64,000 bases of DNA from Paenibacillus xylanexedens. GTDB taxonomy: Bacteria > Bacillota > Bacilli > Paenibacillales > Paenibacillaceae. The notes under the pieces are model-generated. The model saw only the letters and a program-made list of their open reading frames with translations. It made no database searches and was not told the DNA's origin. The translations under genes were made by a program, and so were the position numbers. Shown here piece after piece: positions 9,440 through 17,647 of the stretch. The DNA is taken from assembly GCF_007676705.1 (NCBI RefSeq), contig NZ_VEBF01000001.1, positions 1,302,001 through 1,366,000 of the forward strand. Reading direction: 5' to 3'. Each line of letters opens with the position of its first letter. The first letter of the stretch is position 1.

Positions 9440-10369
9440 ATGAATTCATACTCTCCTTACATCGAGTTTAACCGCAAGGAATGGGCTGAACTTAAAGAAC
9501 ATCAGACCACTCTTCCACTGACGGAAGCCGAATTAGAACAGTTAAAGGGATTGAATGAAGAGGTATCGATTCAAGAAGTCGAAGATATATATCTGCCTCT
9601 TACCCACTTTATTGACCTATATGCAAGAGTTTCACGAGAGCTGAATCGACTGACGGCCTCCTTTATGAAAAAAGAAGCATCCCCCACGCCTTACATCATT
9701 GGAATCGGGGGAAGTGTTGCCGTGGGCAAAAGTACTGCTGCCCGCTTGCTTCAGGCGTTGCTCGCCAGAGGCAAAAACAGACCCAAGGTTGACCTGGTCA
9801 CAACCGACGGTTTCTTATACCCCAATGCCGTGCTGCAAGAGAAGGGCATCATGAACCGCAAGGGGTTCCCGGAAAGCTATGATATCAAATCCCTGATTCA
9901 ATTCATGGGCGATGTGAAATCAGGCAAACCTGAAGTGAAAGCACCGGTCTATTCACACCTCGCCTACGATGTCATTCAAGGGGAAGAGAAGCAGATCTCT
10001 CAGCCGGATATTCTTATTATTGAAGGCATCAATGTGCTTCAGATCAAAAAGGAAACACCCTTGCTGGTCAGTGATTTCTTCGATTTCTCCATCTACATTG
10101 ATGCGGAAGAAGAACATATAAGGCACTGGTACGTTGAGCGTTTCAAGTTGCTCCGCAATACAGCGTTTCAGAACACGGACTCCTTCTTCCATCAACGATT
10201 CGCCAATATTGATGAAGAGGAAACCGTTCAGACAGCCAACCAGATCTGGCAGGATATCAATGCCAAAAACCTGCATGAAAACATTTTACCCACCAAAGGA
10301 CGGGCCAGATTGATCCTGAAAAAGGAAGCAGATCACTCCATTGGGCAGATTCAATTACGCAAATTGTAA
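9440..10369 (+). CDS. coaA: Type I pantothenate kinase
   Basis: A 309-residue type I pantothenate kinase, the ATP-dependent first and regulated step of coenzyme A synthesis. The Walker A loop [10 protein letters not shown] is at about 90-99, followed by the substrate region [17 protein letters not shown] and the IIEGINVLQ strand. All are characteristic of the CoaA P-loop kinase family (about 310-316 residues). The ATG at 9440 gives [10 protein letters not shown], the usual type I N-terminus. The site upstream (GAAAGCGGGA) is weak. It is followed by a DUF423 gene 67 bases on, in the same orientation. The type I enzyme is normally feedback-inhibited by CoA. Confidence 0.96.
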   Translation: MNSYSPYIEFNRKEWAELKEHQTTLPLTEAELEQLKGLNEEVSIQEVEDIYLPLTHFIDLYARVSRELNRLTASFMKKEASPTPYIIGIGGSVAVGKSTAARLLQALLARGKNRPKVDLVTTDGFLYPNAVLQEKGIMNRKGFPESYDIKSLIQFMGDVKSGKPEVKAPVYSHLAYDVIQGEEKQISQPDILIIEGINVLQIKKETPLLVSDFFDFSIYIDAEEEHIRHWYVERFKLLRNTAFQNTDSFFHQRFANIDEEETVQTANQIWQDINAKNLHENILPTKGRARLILKKEADHSIGQIQLRKL

Positions 10370-10436
10370 ACAGCATTCGGGGAGGACGACACTGTGGTGT
10401 TGTACCTAATTACCCTTAAAAGGAGAGAAAAACACA

Positions 10437-10799
10437 TTGCAAACCCTAATTATACTCGGCAGTATTATGATGTTCTTGGCTGTCGCTTTGGGTGCATTCG
10501 GAGCACACGCGCTCAAGCGCAAATTATCCGCTGACATGATCAAAATCTACGAAACCGGTGTTCAGTATCATATCGCTCACGGACTTGGGATCATCCTGAT
10601 CGGACTGCTGGCAGACCGTCTCGAATCTTCTTCACTCGTCATGCTTGCCGGATGGCTGTTGTTCGCGGGAATTATCCTGTTCTCTGGCAGCCTGTACGCA
10701 TTAAGTGTAACGGGGGTTCGCAAATTGGGAGCCATTACCCCACTTGGCGGAGTCGCATTTCTGGCTGGATGGGTAATGATCATGATTGCCGCATTGTAA
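10437..10799 (+). CDS. DUF423 family small membrane protein (YwdK-like)
   Basis: A 120-residue integral membrane protein with about four hydrophobic helices. It shows the DUF423 pattern: ALGAFGAHALKRKLS near the N-terminus, YETGVQYHIAHGLGIILIG in the second helix and a C-terminal TPLGGVAFLAGWVMIMIAA. Bacillus subtilis YwdK belongs here; function is unknown. The start is a TTG at 10437 behind AAAAGGAGAG with about 10 bases spacing. No other start fits the conserved N-terminus. Probably co-transcribed with coaA, ending at the hairpin 10820-10863. Confidence 0.88.
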   Translation: MQTLIILGSIMMFLAVALGAFGAHALKRKLSADMIKIYETGVQYHIAHGLGIILIGLLADRLESSSLVMLAGWLLFAGIILFSGSLYALSVTGVRKLGAITPLGGVAFLAGWVMIMIAAL

Positions 10800-10819
10800 A
10801 CATGCCCCATAGATAAACG

Positions 10820-10863
10820 AAAAGAGTGTCCTGGCTGATATCCTATCGCTGGAGCACTCTTTT
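10820..10863. terminator. Bidirectional rho-independent terminator
   Basis: The inverted repeat AAAAGAGTG (10820-10828) / CACTCTTTT (10855-10863) lies between convergent genes. The A/T flanks supply a U-run on either strand. An inner TCC/GGA pairing can extend the stem. Confidence 0.8.
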
Positions 10864-10871
10864 GCTGTTCT

Positions 10872-11423
10872 TCAATCTGTCCAAATTCTGCGAATGGTGG
10901 GCAGCTCTCCATCTGACCTTTGTCGCTCCAGCACATACACATCCGGGTTAGAGAGTTTGGTCCACTCCTCATAGCCAAAGGATGGTTCATATTGGCGGAT
11001 AAGCAGGGATAACAAGTTCCCATGCGTAACCACAGCTCCGTGCTGTTCCGGTCTGCTCCACAGCTCTTCCAGTAATACCATCCCTCTTGCAGCCGCAGCC
11101 CTTGAAGATTCCCCGCCTTCTTCTACCCAATCCACATCGTCATATGTACGTTTCAGCACATCCATCCAGTTAGACAGATCTAGGGAGCTGAGTATTCTCT
11201 CTTGGAGACGTTCATCCGTATGTATATGTTGCAGCGTTGCTATGCCCAGTGGCATAGCCGTCTGTACGGCCCTTTTCCATGGACTGGATACAATGTACGT
11301 TATGGTATGATGAGCCAACATATTGGCAAGTTTCTCAGCCTGCCTGAGCCCTTCATCGGTAAGCTCTGCATGGGGTTCCTGCCCAGTTGCTTTGGCGTGA
11401 CGGATAAGATAAATGGACTGCAT
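10872..11423 (-). CDS. Histidine phosphatase superfamily protein (phosphoglycerate mutase-like)
   Basis: A 183-residue branch-1 histidine phosphatase. It carries the RHA catalytic motif at residues 8-10 (MQSIYLIRHAKATGQ), the LTDEGLRQAEKLA helix and a second catalytic His in AVVTHGNLLSLL. Members remove phosphate from small molecules such as sugar phosphates or nucleotides; the substrate is open. I chose the ATG at 11423: AGGAGG lies 8 bases upstream, whereas the in-frame GTG at 11432 sits directly on that site. The stop lies 9 bases beyond the shared terminator. Glutamate racemase is 24 bases upstream on the same strand. Confidence 0.88.
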   Translation of the reverse strand: MQSIYLIRHAKATGQEPHAELTDEGLRQAEKLANMLAHHTITYIVSSPWKRAVQTAMPLGIATLQHIHTDERLQERILSSLDLSNWMDVLKRTYDDVDWVEEGGESSRAAAARGMVLLEELWSRPEQHGAVVTHGNLLSLLIRQYEPSFGYEEWTKLSNPDVYVLERQRSDGELPTIRRIWTD

Positions 11424-11447
11424 GGCTGTCACCTCCTATGGTGTAAC

Positions 11448-12230
11448 CTACATGGAACTCTTCTCAAGATATTGGAGTGCACGGTACATCTTCTCCTGCT
11501 CTTCAGGTCGGCCTGATGAACTGAGGAAAGTGACTTGTTCCCCTGTTCTGCCTGCATGTTGACCCACCAATTGAAGCCGCTGCTTCAGGTGGTTGACCGT
11601 ACCTGTACTGCCATCAATAATCTGTATATGATCTGGCAGAACCGTGCGCAGAATGGACGTATAGAACGGATAATGCGTGCAGCCAAGCACCACTGTGCCA
11701 TACCCACGAAGATCGAGATCTGCCAGCTTCAACCGGAAATAATCAGCAATTTTGCTCGGATCAAAATCCAGCTGTTCACACCACTCCACAAGTTCCGGCA
11801 GCGCAATGGAATCCACACTATGGTGATCATCAACACGCGATACAAGTTCGTTATACTTGGATTGGCTCAAGGTGAGGGCCGTAGCAAATACAATCACTCT
11901 CTTCCCGCTATCGCGATTCATCTCCACGGCTGGTTTCACCGCAGGCTCCATGCCAATGATCGGAATATCATACTTGGCGCGCAGATCCTTAACAGCCAGA
12001 CTGGTCGCTGTATTACAAGCAATCACAATGGCTTGAACATCTTCCTGAACGATTGCTTCCACGCAATCAAAAATATGGCCTCTGACCTCATCCGCAGACT
12101 TGGTTCCATAAGGAACATGCTTGGTATCCGCATAATACAGGAATTGTTCTTCCGGGAATTGTTGCAAGGCCTTATGCAAAACGGTTAAACCACCGATGCC
12201 TGAATCAAAAAATGCAATTTTCTTAGTCAA
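11448..12230 (-). CDS. racE: Glutamate racemase
   Basis: A 260-residue glutamate racemase (MurI/RacE). It supplies D-glutamate for peptidoglycan through a two-cysteine, cofactor-free mechanism. Both catalytic cysteines are present: Cys72 in IACNTATS and Cys184 in LGCTHYPF. The N-terminal FFDSGIGGLTVL and the YYADTKHVPYG substrate loop are also present. The start is the TTG at 12230, giving MTKKIAFFDSG, with AGAGGTG six bases before it. An earlier GTG at 12239 would overlap that site. Gram-positives may have more than one such gene. The next gene upstream on this strand is a small lipoprotein about 290 bases away. Confidence 0.95.
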   Translation of the reverse strand: MTKKIAFFDSGIGGLTVLHKALQQFPEEQFLYYADTKHVPYGTKSADEVRGHIFDCVEAIVQEDVQAIVIACNTATSLAVKDLRAKYDIPIIGMEPAVKPAVEMNRDSGKRVIVFATALTLSQSKYNELVSRVDDHHSVDSIALPELVEWCEQLDFDPSKIADYFRLKLADLDLRGYGTVVLGCTHYPFYTSILRTVLPDHIQIIDGSTGTVNHLKQRLQLVGQHAGRTGEQVTFLSSSGRPEEQEKMYRALQYLEKSSM

Positions 12231-12523
12231 GGATTTCACCTCTATAATGTATTCTTTCGGGTTCCAAGAACCTCTCAATGCTGCTCATGCTGACTGGAGG
12301 TGAGGTTTGTACTTCCGGCTCATCACACACTACCGTGCTTGACGACTTGCGGGAATCATTCCGGTTACGGATCGTTCTTCTGATCGCTGTTGTCTCCAAA
12401 TTTTCTTGAATAACCTTATAGATGTATACATTCGGAGACAAAGGCGAACGCTATCGCTTCTTCAGAATCGATTCCGCCCCCTCCATTACTTCCGCTAAGT
12501 CAGATACTATAGATGATGAGCCA

Positions 12524-12910
12524 TTATTCTACGCTCATTTTATACTGCCTGAGCCAGTCCTTGCCACTATGCCACGCCTCTACAGGGTTATGTACTCCAA
12601 GCAATTCAGTACTTGCCTGAGCCATAATCCATTCCTTAAGACCGTTATCCGAGCTGGATTCGAGCTGTTGTAGCAGGTAGTGCATCCCTGCTTCACCCGT
12701 ATTCAGGATATCCTCGTAAGCCTCCGGATTACCAGCAATATAATCATTGGGATTGCTGCTGGTCATGAGGACAGGGTCGTGAACCATCTTCTGCAGGTTG
12801 CTTTCAATTGTTGCTGATAACACTTGTTCTTCCGTCCGAGTCGAACACGCTGTCACCATCAATGCAGTGCAAAGTGATACCAAGCCGAGAATCAGTTTTT
12901 TACGATTCAC
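12524..12910 (-). CDS. Small lipoprotein of unknown function
   Basis: A 128-residue lipoprotein precursor. Its N-terminus NRKKLILGLVSLCTALMVTAC has two positive residues, a hydrophobic stretch and a lipobox VTAC, so it should be anchored on the outer face of the membrane. The mature part is helical and acidic, with DYIAGNPEAYEDILNTGE and EWIMAQASTELLG segments. I do not recognise a family. The GTG at 12910 is preceded by AAAGGAG with 7-base spacing, which rules out the longer frame starting at 12955. That longer frame would run into the end of the broken acetyltransferase upstream. Confidence 0.75.
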   Translation of the reverse strand: MNRKKLILGLVSLCTALMVTACSTRTEEQVLSATIESNLQKMVHDPVLMTSSNPNDYIAGNPEAYEDILNTGEAGMHYLLQQLESSSDNGLKEWIMAQASTELLGVHNPVEAWHSGKDWLRQYKMSVE

Positions 12911-12936
12911 CGTCCCACTCCTTTCAACAAAGAGAG

Positions 12937-13372
12937 TTATAGAGCAAGTTCCCATTTCTCCTCGGTAAGCTCTTGACCTGACAAAACCTGCTTGCGGACT
13001 TCCTTCACTTCAAAGCCCGCAGATTGATATAATCTGCGTGCACCATCCAAGGACTCGTTGGTCCACAGGATCATGGAAGTATATCCCTTTTCTTTTGCAA
13101 AAAGAACGGCCTGTTCAATAAGCTGTCTCCCCCATCCTGCACCTCGTGCTGTGGGTTCAATCAGAAACCAGCGCAGTTGAGCCGGAAGTTGACTGATTCA
13201 GCTCAACAATCCATAACATCTCCTTGGAGTAATTGCCCGTAAGTCCAAACGAATTCACCGCATTCGTGATAAATTCAGCAAAGCTATCATCATAATTATA
13301 CTCTTTTCGATAAATACGGATATGCGCTTCAATGACATATTGCAGGTCCTTTTCTACAAACGTGCGAATCAT
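12937..13372 (-). pseudogene. GNAT acetyltransferase, inactivated by a frameshifting internal deletion
   Basis: The first frame (13372 to about 13190) encodes a good GNAT N-terminus (MIRTFVEKDLQYVIEAHIRI, later KEMLWIVELNQ). It then runs into out-of-frame residues and stops at 13157-13159. From about 13185 another frame continues the same fold without a gap: QLRWFLIEPTARGAGWGRQL, then KEKGYTSMILWTNESLDGAR and LYQSAGFEV, to a TAA at 12937. The DNA at the junction codes for the second frame (LPAQLRWFLIEP). Roughly 10-14 residues that normally sit between the ELDG-type strand and QLRWF in this family are missing. This points to a deletion not divisible by three and not to a sequencing slip of one base. 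The ATG overlaps the stop of the GNAT gene upstream by four bases, so it was once translationally coupled. The relatives I recall are the GNAT half of MarR-GNAT fusions. Confidence 0.75.
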
Positions 13373-14082
13373 CTGCTACCCCGCCTCAAATCAAGGGTCG
13401 TAATACTGAAATCCACACCAAACTGAATCAACCCCAGTTTACGGGCAACATGCTGTGAAGCAAGATTATCCCACGAAGTACTGTAGATCGGCATGCGTCC
13501 ACTTTCCCTGACATAATATTGCCAGCATTTCACCGTTTCCGCTGCATACCCACGCCCTCTAAAACCCGGTGCAGTATACAAGCTCGCCTCTGCACCATGA
13601 ATGGAGACCCTTGCAGAGCAGCACACTGCCACAGCAGAATCCCCAATAACATAAGCGGCAACAGGGCTTCTTTCATGCAAGTGATCCGTTAATTCCGGGA
13701 AATGCTCTGCCAGCATATAACGCTGCTCATGACCAATTAGTTGTACGTTCAGATTCCACTCGTCAGATGTCTCAGGAAAAGCATAGGCTGGTCCCATCCA
13801 CATATGGTTAACTGGCTCAAAGGTTTCCACCTTCCGAATCAGTTTCGGAATATCCAATGGAAGCTCGCTATTCCTACCTAACTCAACCGTTAGATCCGGC
13901 GGTAACTGTTCATGGTAATAGGTGAGTGAACCGGCCGAAGTCATGCCGATAAAAAGGGCTGGAGCCTTCCCACCACCCGGCTCGTTAATACTTAGAAGAC
14001 GTTGTTGCTCGTTGATCGTATATAAAGTGCTCGCCTGTATCTTCAACATCTCCATAGGCGACAGGTTCGATTTTGGAACCAT
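13369..14082 (-). CDS. GNAT family N-acetyltransferase
   Basis: A 237-residue acetyltransferase with a poorly conserved N-terminal half (about 1-130) and a clear GNAT C-terminal half. The C-terminal half contains the acetyl-CoA loop APGFRGRGYAAETV (about 172-185) and the following YSTSWDNLASQHVARKLGLI helix-strand unit. The layout resembles the larger GNAT_acetyltran/ZmaR-like proteins; substrate unknown. It starts two bases after the stop of the zinc-ribbon gene and has no independent ribosome site, so translation depends on coupling. It overlaps the broken GNAT downstream by four bases (ATGA). Confidence 0.8.
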   Translation of the reverse strand: MVPKSNLSPMEMLKIQASTLYTINEQQRLLSINEPGGGKAPALFIGMTSAGSLTYYHEQLPPDLTVELGRNSELPLDIPKLIRKVETFEPVNHMWMGPAYAFPETSDEWNLNVQLIGHEQRYMLAEHFPELTDHLHERSPVAAYVIGDSAVAVCCSARVSIHGAEASLYTAPGFRGRGYAAETVKCWQYYVRESGRMPIYSTSWDNLASQHVARKLGLIQFGVDFSITTLDLRRGSR

Positions 14083-14084
14083 AT

Positions 14085-14453
14085 CTATGAAGTCAACCTT
14101 TGCAATAATCGTTCGCCTACACTGCCTTTACCCGTTTCCTGCTGCTCCAGAAATTCGGGCAATTCACGTAAATCAGTCGGACGATATCCAGCCCCGCACC
14201 CGCAATTATGATAGGTAAAGCCATGACGATACAGCATCATCACTTTGGTCCATTGTTTGGTATCATTTTGCTTCGGAGCCTGGAAATCCTGTCCCATGCT
14301 AACCATAGATGCGGCACATTGCGGGCACTTATATTCAAGCTTTGCCACCACTTCAGGGCTCAGGTCATGTCTGGAAACTTGTTTAAATGATTTGCGACAG
14401 TTGAAACAGGCATAGATGTCCTTGTATGGTCCTGACATGGCATATCTGCACAT
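14085..14453 (-). CDS. Zinc-ribbon protein of unknown function
   Basis: 122 residues with an N-terminal zinc ribbon: ACFNCRKSF (Cys pair about 17-20) and YKCPQCAASM (Cys pair about 44-47). Further on there is a CGCGAGY motif that could add ligands. No transmembrane segment. Such small Zn-ribbon proteins are common and unassigned in Bacillales. The start is the second of two adjacent ATGs (14453; the first is 14456), with AGGAGG 8 bases upstream. The reading frame continues to 14522, but that part has no site. It heads a translationally coupled set with the two GNAT genes that follow. Confidence 0.75.
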   Translation of the reverse strand: MCRYAMSGPYKDIYACFNCRKSFKQVSRHDLSPEVVAKLEYKCPQCAASMVSMGQDFQAPKQNDTKQWTKVMMLYRHGFTYHNCGCGAGYRPTDLRELPEFLEQQETGKGSVGERLLQRLTS

Positions 14454-14546
14454 CATCTGCACCTCCTCATTAATTTCCATTATACGGGATTTCCAGTGCG
14501 GATACGACTTGATTTTGCACATTTGCGAACAATTCCTTCACACTAC

Positions 14547-15431
14547 TTATTCATCTTGCATCGCTGCTTGTTTCCAGGCCTCACCAAGTTCCGCAATCGT
14601 TGCGTACCGCTGGGACCGATCGGCGTTCACTGCACGCTTGGCAACCTGATACAACGCTTCTCCAGCATCCCATCTCGCATAAGAACGATCTTTCTCCCCG
14701 CCAAGCAACCCGAACGCCGTTGCACCCATATTGAATACATTGGTAACCGCATCTATGGGTGCGCCTAGCTCGAACTCTTCGGGAGACATAAAGCGGGAAG
14801 ATCCCCACATACGTCCCATGGTATTGGTAAAAGAGCCCTTCCGATACAGATCAATATCGCAAATTTTCATGAAGTTTCTGTCAAAATCATAGATCAGACT
14901 GCCGTCATACAAATCAACAGCCACATAACCTCTCCGTTCCACCTCGATATGAAAATTCAGAATCTGCTCCATTGCCTGAATACGTGTCTGCACTGGGAGT
15001 TGTCTGAACCGATAGTAGGGCGAACGCGGATCTTCATATTTGGCCGGAGGCGGGAAATACCAGTGGGAATGCAGACACTCCCCATCCACCCAATCGAAGA
15101 CACAGGCATAACCCTCATTCGTTGCAAAATGATCCGTTAGTCGAATCAACGTGTCATGCGCCAGATCCTCATAGACGGAAACAGATGATTTCAGATTACG
15201 AATGGCTTCCGGGGGACTTCCCGTATGATTCGCATGAATCGTATGTGCTCCCGCATACTTTACGAACAATCTCTTTCCATCCTTTTGCACGATACCGAAG
15301 GAGAGATTTCCTGAATCCTGCTGATCGAATACGCGAAAGACCGTACCCAAGGGCTGTAACCAATCGAAAGAATGGGCTTCTTTTATGACAAACGAAACAC
15401 CGTCTATCTCAAGTTCAATCTGACCTGTCAT
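14547..15431 (-). CDS. Atypical serine/threonine protein kinase-like protein
   Basis: A 294-residue protein with the two-lobed protein kinase layout. Lys58 (RLFVKYAG) is at the ATP-anchoring position, and the hinge lies around YACVFDWVDGE. The catalytic loop GYVAVDLYDGSLIYDF keeps Asp173, but the usual HRD His is Ala/Val and the following Lys and Asn are replaced by Tyr and Ser. The Mg loop reads ICDIDLYRKG, so DFG is DID. An APE-like SSRFMSPEEF follows. Kinase fold is certain enough; activity is doubtful or unusual. The ATG overlaps the GNAT stop upstream by four bases (15428-15431), which ties it to the PfpI-GNAT genes. Phosphotransfer to small molecules (as in aminoglycoside kinases) is an alternative. 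Confidence 0.8.
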   Translation of the reverse strand: MTGQIELEIDGVSFVIKEAHSFDWLQPLGTVFRVFDQQDSGNLSFGIVQKDGKRLFVKYAGAHTIHANHTGSPPEAIRNLKSSVSVYEDLAHDTLIRLTDHFATNEGYACVFDWVDGECLHSHWYFPPPAKYEDPRSPYYRFRQLPVQTRIQAMEQILNFHIEVERRGYVAVDLYDGSLIYDFDRNFMKICDIDLYRKGSFTNTMGRMWGSSRFMSPEEFELGAPIDAVTNVFNMGATAFGLLGGEKDRSYARWDAGEALYQVAKRAVNADRSQRYATIAELGEAWKQAAMQDE

Positions 15432-16006
15432 AGGACCCCTCCTGTCGTAACATCATCATTCAATCTTGAGTGCTCCATATAAAAGTAATTCATATGCGCC
15501 TCATCATATCCTTGGCCATGGACTTCCAACGCGTTACGCTCGATGCCGTAAACTTCAAATCCATATCGCTCATATAAACGTCTGGCTGCTTCATTCGTTG
15601 TCACTACACTCAGATTAATCTGCTTGATGCCCTCCAGATGCCTTCCCCGATCCAATACTTCACGGAGCAAGCGTGAAGCCAGCCCACATCCCCGATATTG
15701 CGGAGCTACATAGACGCCCCAGATCATGCCTTTGTGCCTGAGTTTCAGGCCGTACTCCCTTTTGAACCCCATCATTCCCGCCAAGGTTCCTTCTTCTGTG
15801 TATGCTCCCAAAATATAATCATCCGGTTCATTATGTATGCGCTCCTGCACTTCACTCATGGGGAGTTGAATGGACAACTCGAACGAAGCACCGAAGGCTT
15901 CAGGATGTGTTTTCAGTGCTTCCAGTCGCAAAGGCCAGTAGAGGTCTGCTTCATCCCGCTGAATATTACGAATAATATAGGTCTCTTGCTTTCGATCTTT
16001 GCTCAT
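15428..16006 (-). CDS. GNAT family N-acetyltransferase
   Basis: A 192-residue single GNAT domain. The acetyl-CoA binding segment is VAPQYRGCGLASRLLREVLD (about 114-133), followed by INLSVVTTNEAARRLYERYGFEVYG. This is the form seen in RimI-like and small-molecule acetyltransferases. Substrate unknown. Both ends overlap neighbours by four bases (ATGA): it follows the PfpI gene and precedes the kinase-like gene. The three are evidently one translational unit. The last about 15 residues (LNDDVTTGGVL) carry the ribosome site of the next gene. Confidence 0.88.
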   Translation of the reverse strand: MSKDRKQETYIIRNIQRDEADLYWPLRLEALKTHPEAFGASFELSIQLPMSEVQERIHNEPDDYILGAYTEEGTLAGMMGFKREYGLKLRHKGMIWGVYVAPQYRGCGLASRLLREVLDRGRHLEGIKQINLSVVTTNEAARRLYERYGFEVYGIERNALEVHGQGYDEAHMNYFYMEHSRLNDDVTTGGVL

Positions 16007-16584
16007 TCTTCGACCACTCCCTGCATCTGATAAGGGTAATCGATCTGAAGTTTTACATTCGCTGCCGCTTCCTGTCCTGCAAGCAACCCAACAACATAGA
16101 TCCCCAGATCAATAGATGTAGCTACCCCACCGGCTGTAATTACATTTCCATCTTTTACAATCCGCTTCGGAATCACCTCATCGACATACGTCTGAAGGAG
16201 ATCATATGCATGAGGATGTGTCGTTGCTTTTTTGCCGGATAAAAAACCAGCTGCACCCAGCAGCAAAGAGCCTGTGCACACCGAAACCTTCAAAGGCACT
16301 TGCTCGGCCTGTCTCAGCCAGCCTACAAATGCCTCGTCATACCGCAGCTTACGCGTTCCCATGCCTCCCGGGATAAACACGAGATCATAATCCGCCAAGT
16401 CAGGCTTCACTCGGTCTACTTTCAACGTTAAACCAGACTCATCCGTGACCTGATCTGTCATGGCACAGGTTTCCCACGTCGTTCCTTTGGTTTGTTCAAA
16501 GAAATTCAACCGATTGATCACATCATAAAATCCTGCAAAGTCAAGGAAAGTCAGTCCATCAAACAAAACGAATGCAATTTTCAT
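16003..16584 (-). CDS. DJ-1/PfpI family protein
   Basis: A 193-residue class I glutamine amidotransferase-like fold of the DJ-1/PfpI superfamily. It has an N-terminal MKIAFVLFDGLTFLDFAGF, the conserved acid loop FIPGGMGTRKLR and the nucleophile elbow VSVCTGSLLLGAAGFLSGKK (Cys about 103). THPHAYDLL then supplies the His. This is the subgroup close to AraC-family co-sensors and isonitrile hydratases; activity is not assignable. The ATG at 16584 has ACGGAGG at good spacing. The reading frame extends upstream to 16704 but would overlap the preceding SDR gene and lacks a site. It ends in an ATGA overlap with the GNAT gene. Confidence 0.88.
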   Translation of the reverse strand: MKIAFVLFDGLTFLDFAGFYDVINRLNFFEQTKGTTWETCAMTDQVTDESGLTLKVDRVKPDLADYDLVFIPGGMGTRKLRYDEAFVGWLRQAEQVPLKVSVCTGSLLLGAAGFLSGKKATTHPHAYDLLQTYVDEVIPKRIVKDGNVITAGGVATSIDLGIYVVGLLAGQEAAANVKLQIDYPYQMQGVVEE

Positions 16585-16661
16585 TGGTAACCTCCGTGTT
16601 TTAATTTGGAGCATCCTGATTATGTTTCTGATTCCGATCCTGTTCCAACGCTTCCTTACTT

Positions 16662-17582
16662 CTATTTTAATCCACGGGCGATGATCCGCTCCAGCCACTT
16701 CCACGGTAGCAGCGCTTTGCCTATGATGAGCACACGCGAACCTTTTCCGAGCGCATATCGAAGTCTAGGTGCACGCATCCGTGCAATTCGGCCGATCAGA
16801 TCTGCCACTTCCTGTGGATCAGGTGCTGTCTCGCTCGCATGCTTGGAATAGCGAAGAACCGCATCCAGCTTATGCTTATACGGAGAATCCTCGTTTCTGT
16901 GAATTTCCCCCAGACCCTTATTCCAGATCGGCGTGCGATAAGCGCCTGGCTCAACCAATACCACCCGAACGCCGAACGAAGACATCTCATGCCGCAGACT
17001 TTCCGTGAATCCCTCCACAGCGAATTTGGAGGCAGCATAGGGCGCATATCCTGGAAAACCGGATAAACCGCTAACGCTGGACAAGTTAACAATTAACCCC
17101 TGCTTCTGTTCACGCATCACAGGCAGGACGGCACGTGTCACAGCAATCAATCCAAACAGATTCGTTTCCATCTGGCGCCGCCAATCGTCCATCGATACTT
17201 CCTCAATGAACCCGCCCACCGCAAATCCCGCATTGTTCACCAGCATGTCGATTCGTCCATTGTTTTGAAGAACGGTCCCCACAGCTTTGTCCACTGATAC
17301 AGCATCGGTCACATCCAGTTGCACATATTGCAAACGTTCGGTTATCCCCGCCTGTTCAGCCAGCCTTGCCAATTCTTCTTTCCGACTCAGGTCACGCATC
17401 GTAGCAACAACAAGATACCCCTGCTTGGCTAGAGTAATTGCGGTGAGCATACCGAAGCCACTGGAGGTACCCGTAATTAAAGCCACCGGAGCGTTCGCTC
17501 CTTCCTTGGTCTTCTTCACTACATCAAGACCCGTATTGATTCGTCCCTGCCCTTCCTCTGTTAAGTGTTCCTCTACTGTCAC
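16662..17582 (-). CDS. Short-chain dehydrogenase/reductase
   Basis: A 306-residue classical SDR. It has a 30-residue extension, then the cofactor loop TGTSSGFG (about 38-45), an NNAG motif, catalytic Ser in VNLSSVSG and YAASK (Tyr/Lys active site). A C-terminal extension with a hydrophobic PRLRYALGKGSRVLIIGKAL segment may touch the membrane. It is the usual NAD(P)H-dependent ketone/alcohol oxidoreductase type; substrate unknown. The start is a GTG at 17582 behind AAGGAC. It lies 65 bases after the PaaK-like gene on the same strand and may be the last gene of that operon, but it is not overlapped as the others are. Confidence 0.88.
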   Translation of the reverse strand: MTVEEHLTEEGQGRINTGLDVVKKTKEGANAPVALITGTSSGFGMLTAITLAKQGYLVVATMRDLSRKEELARLAEQAGITERLQYVQLDVTDAVSVDKAVGTVLQNNGRIDMLVNNAGFAVGGFIEEVSMDDWRRQMETNLFGLIAVTRAVLPVMREQKQGLIVNLSSVSGLSGFPGYAPYAASKFAVEGFTESLRHEMSSFGVRVVLVEPGAYRTPIWNKGLGEIHRNEDSPYKHKLDAVLRYSKHASETAPDPQEVADLIGRIARMRAPRLRYALGKGSRVLIIGKALLPWKWLERIIARGLK

Positions 17583-17647
17583 GGTGTGTCCTTCTTTCCT
17601 CGGTAAATTGCTTACTTCCGTTCCGACCTGTACCGCACGACTCCTGA

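Noticed and set aside
9440..10369. Starting coaA at 9362 instead of 9440
   Set aside because: The extra 26 residues would overlap the candidate promoter at 9367-9394 and do not look like a type I pantothenate kinase N-terminus.
12223..12441. A 72-codon minus-strand frame upstream of and overlapping the racE start
   Set aside because: It begins at a TTG without ribosome site, has no recognisable family, and its 3' end contains the racE ribosome site, so it is most likely chance. I see no other gene in 12231-12523.
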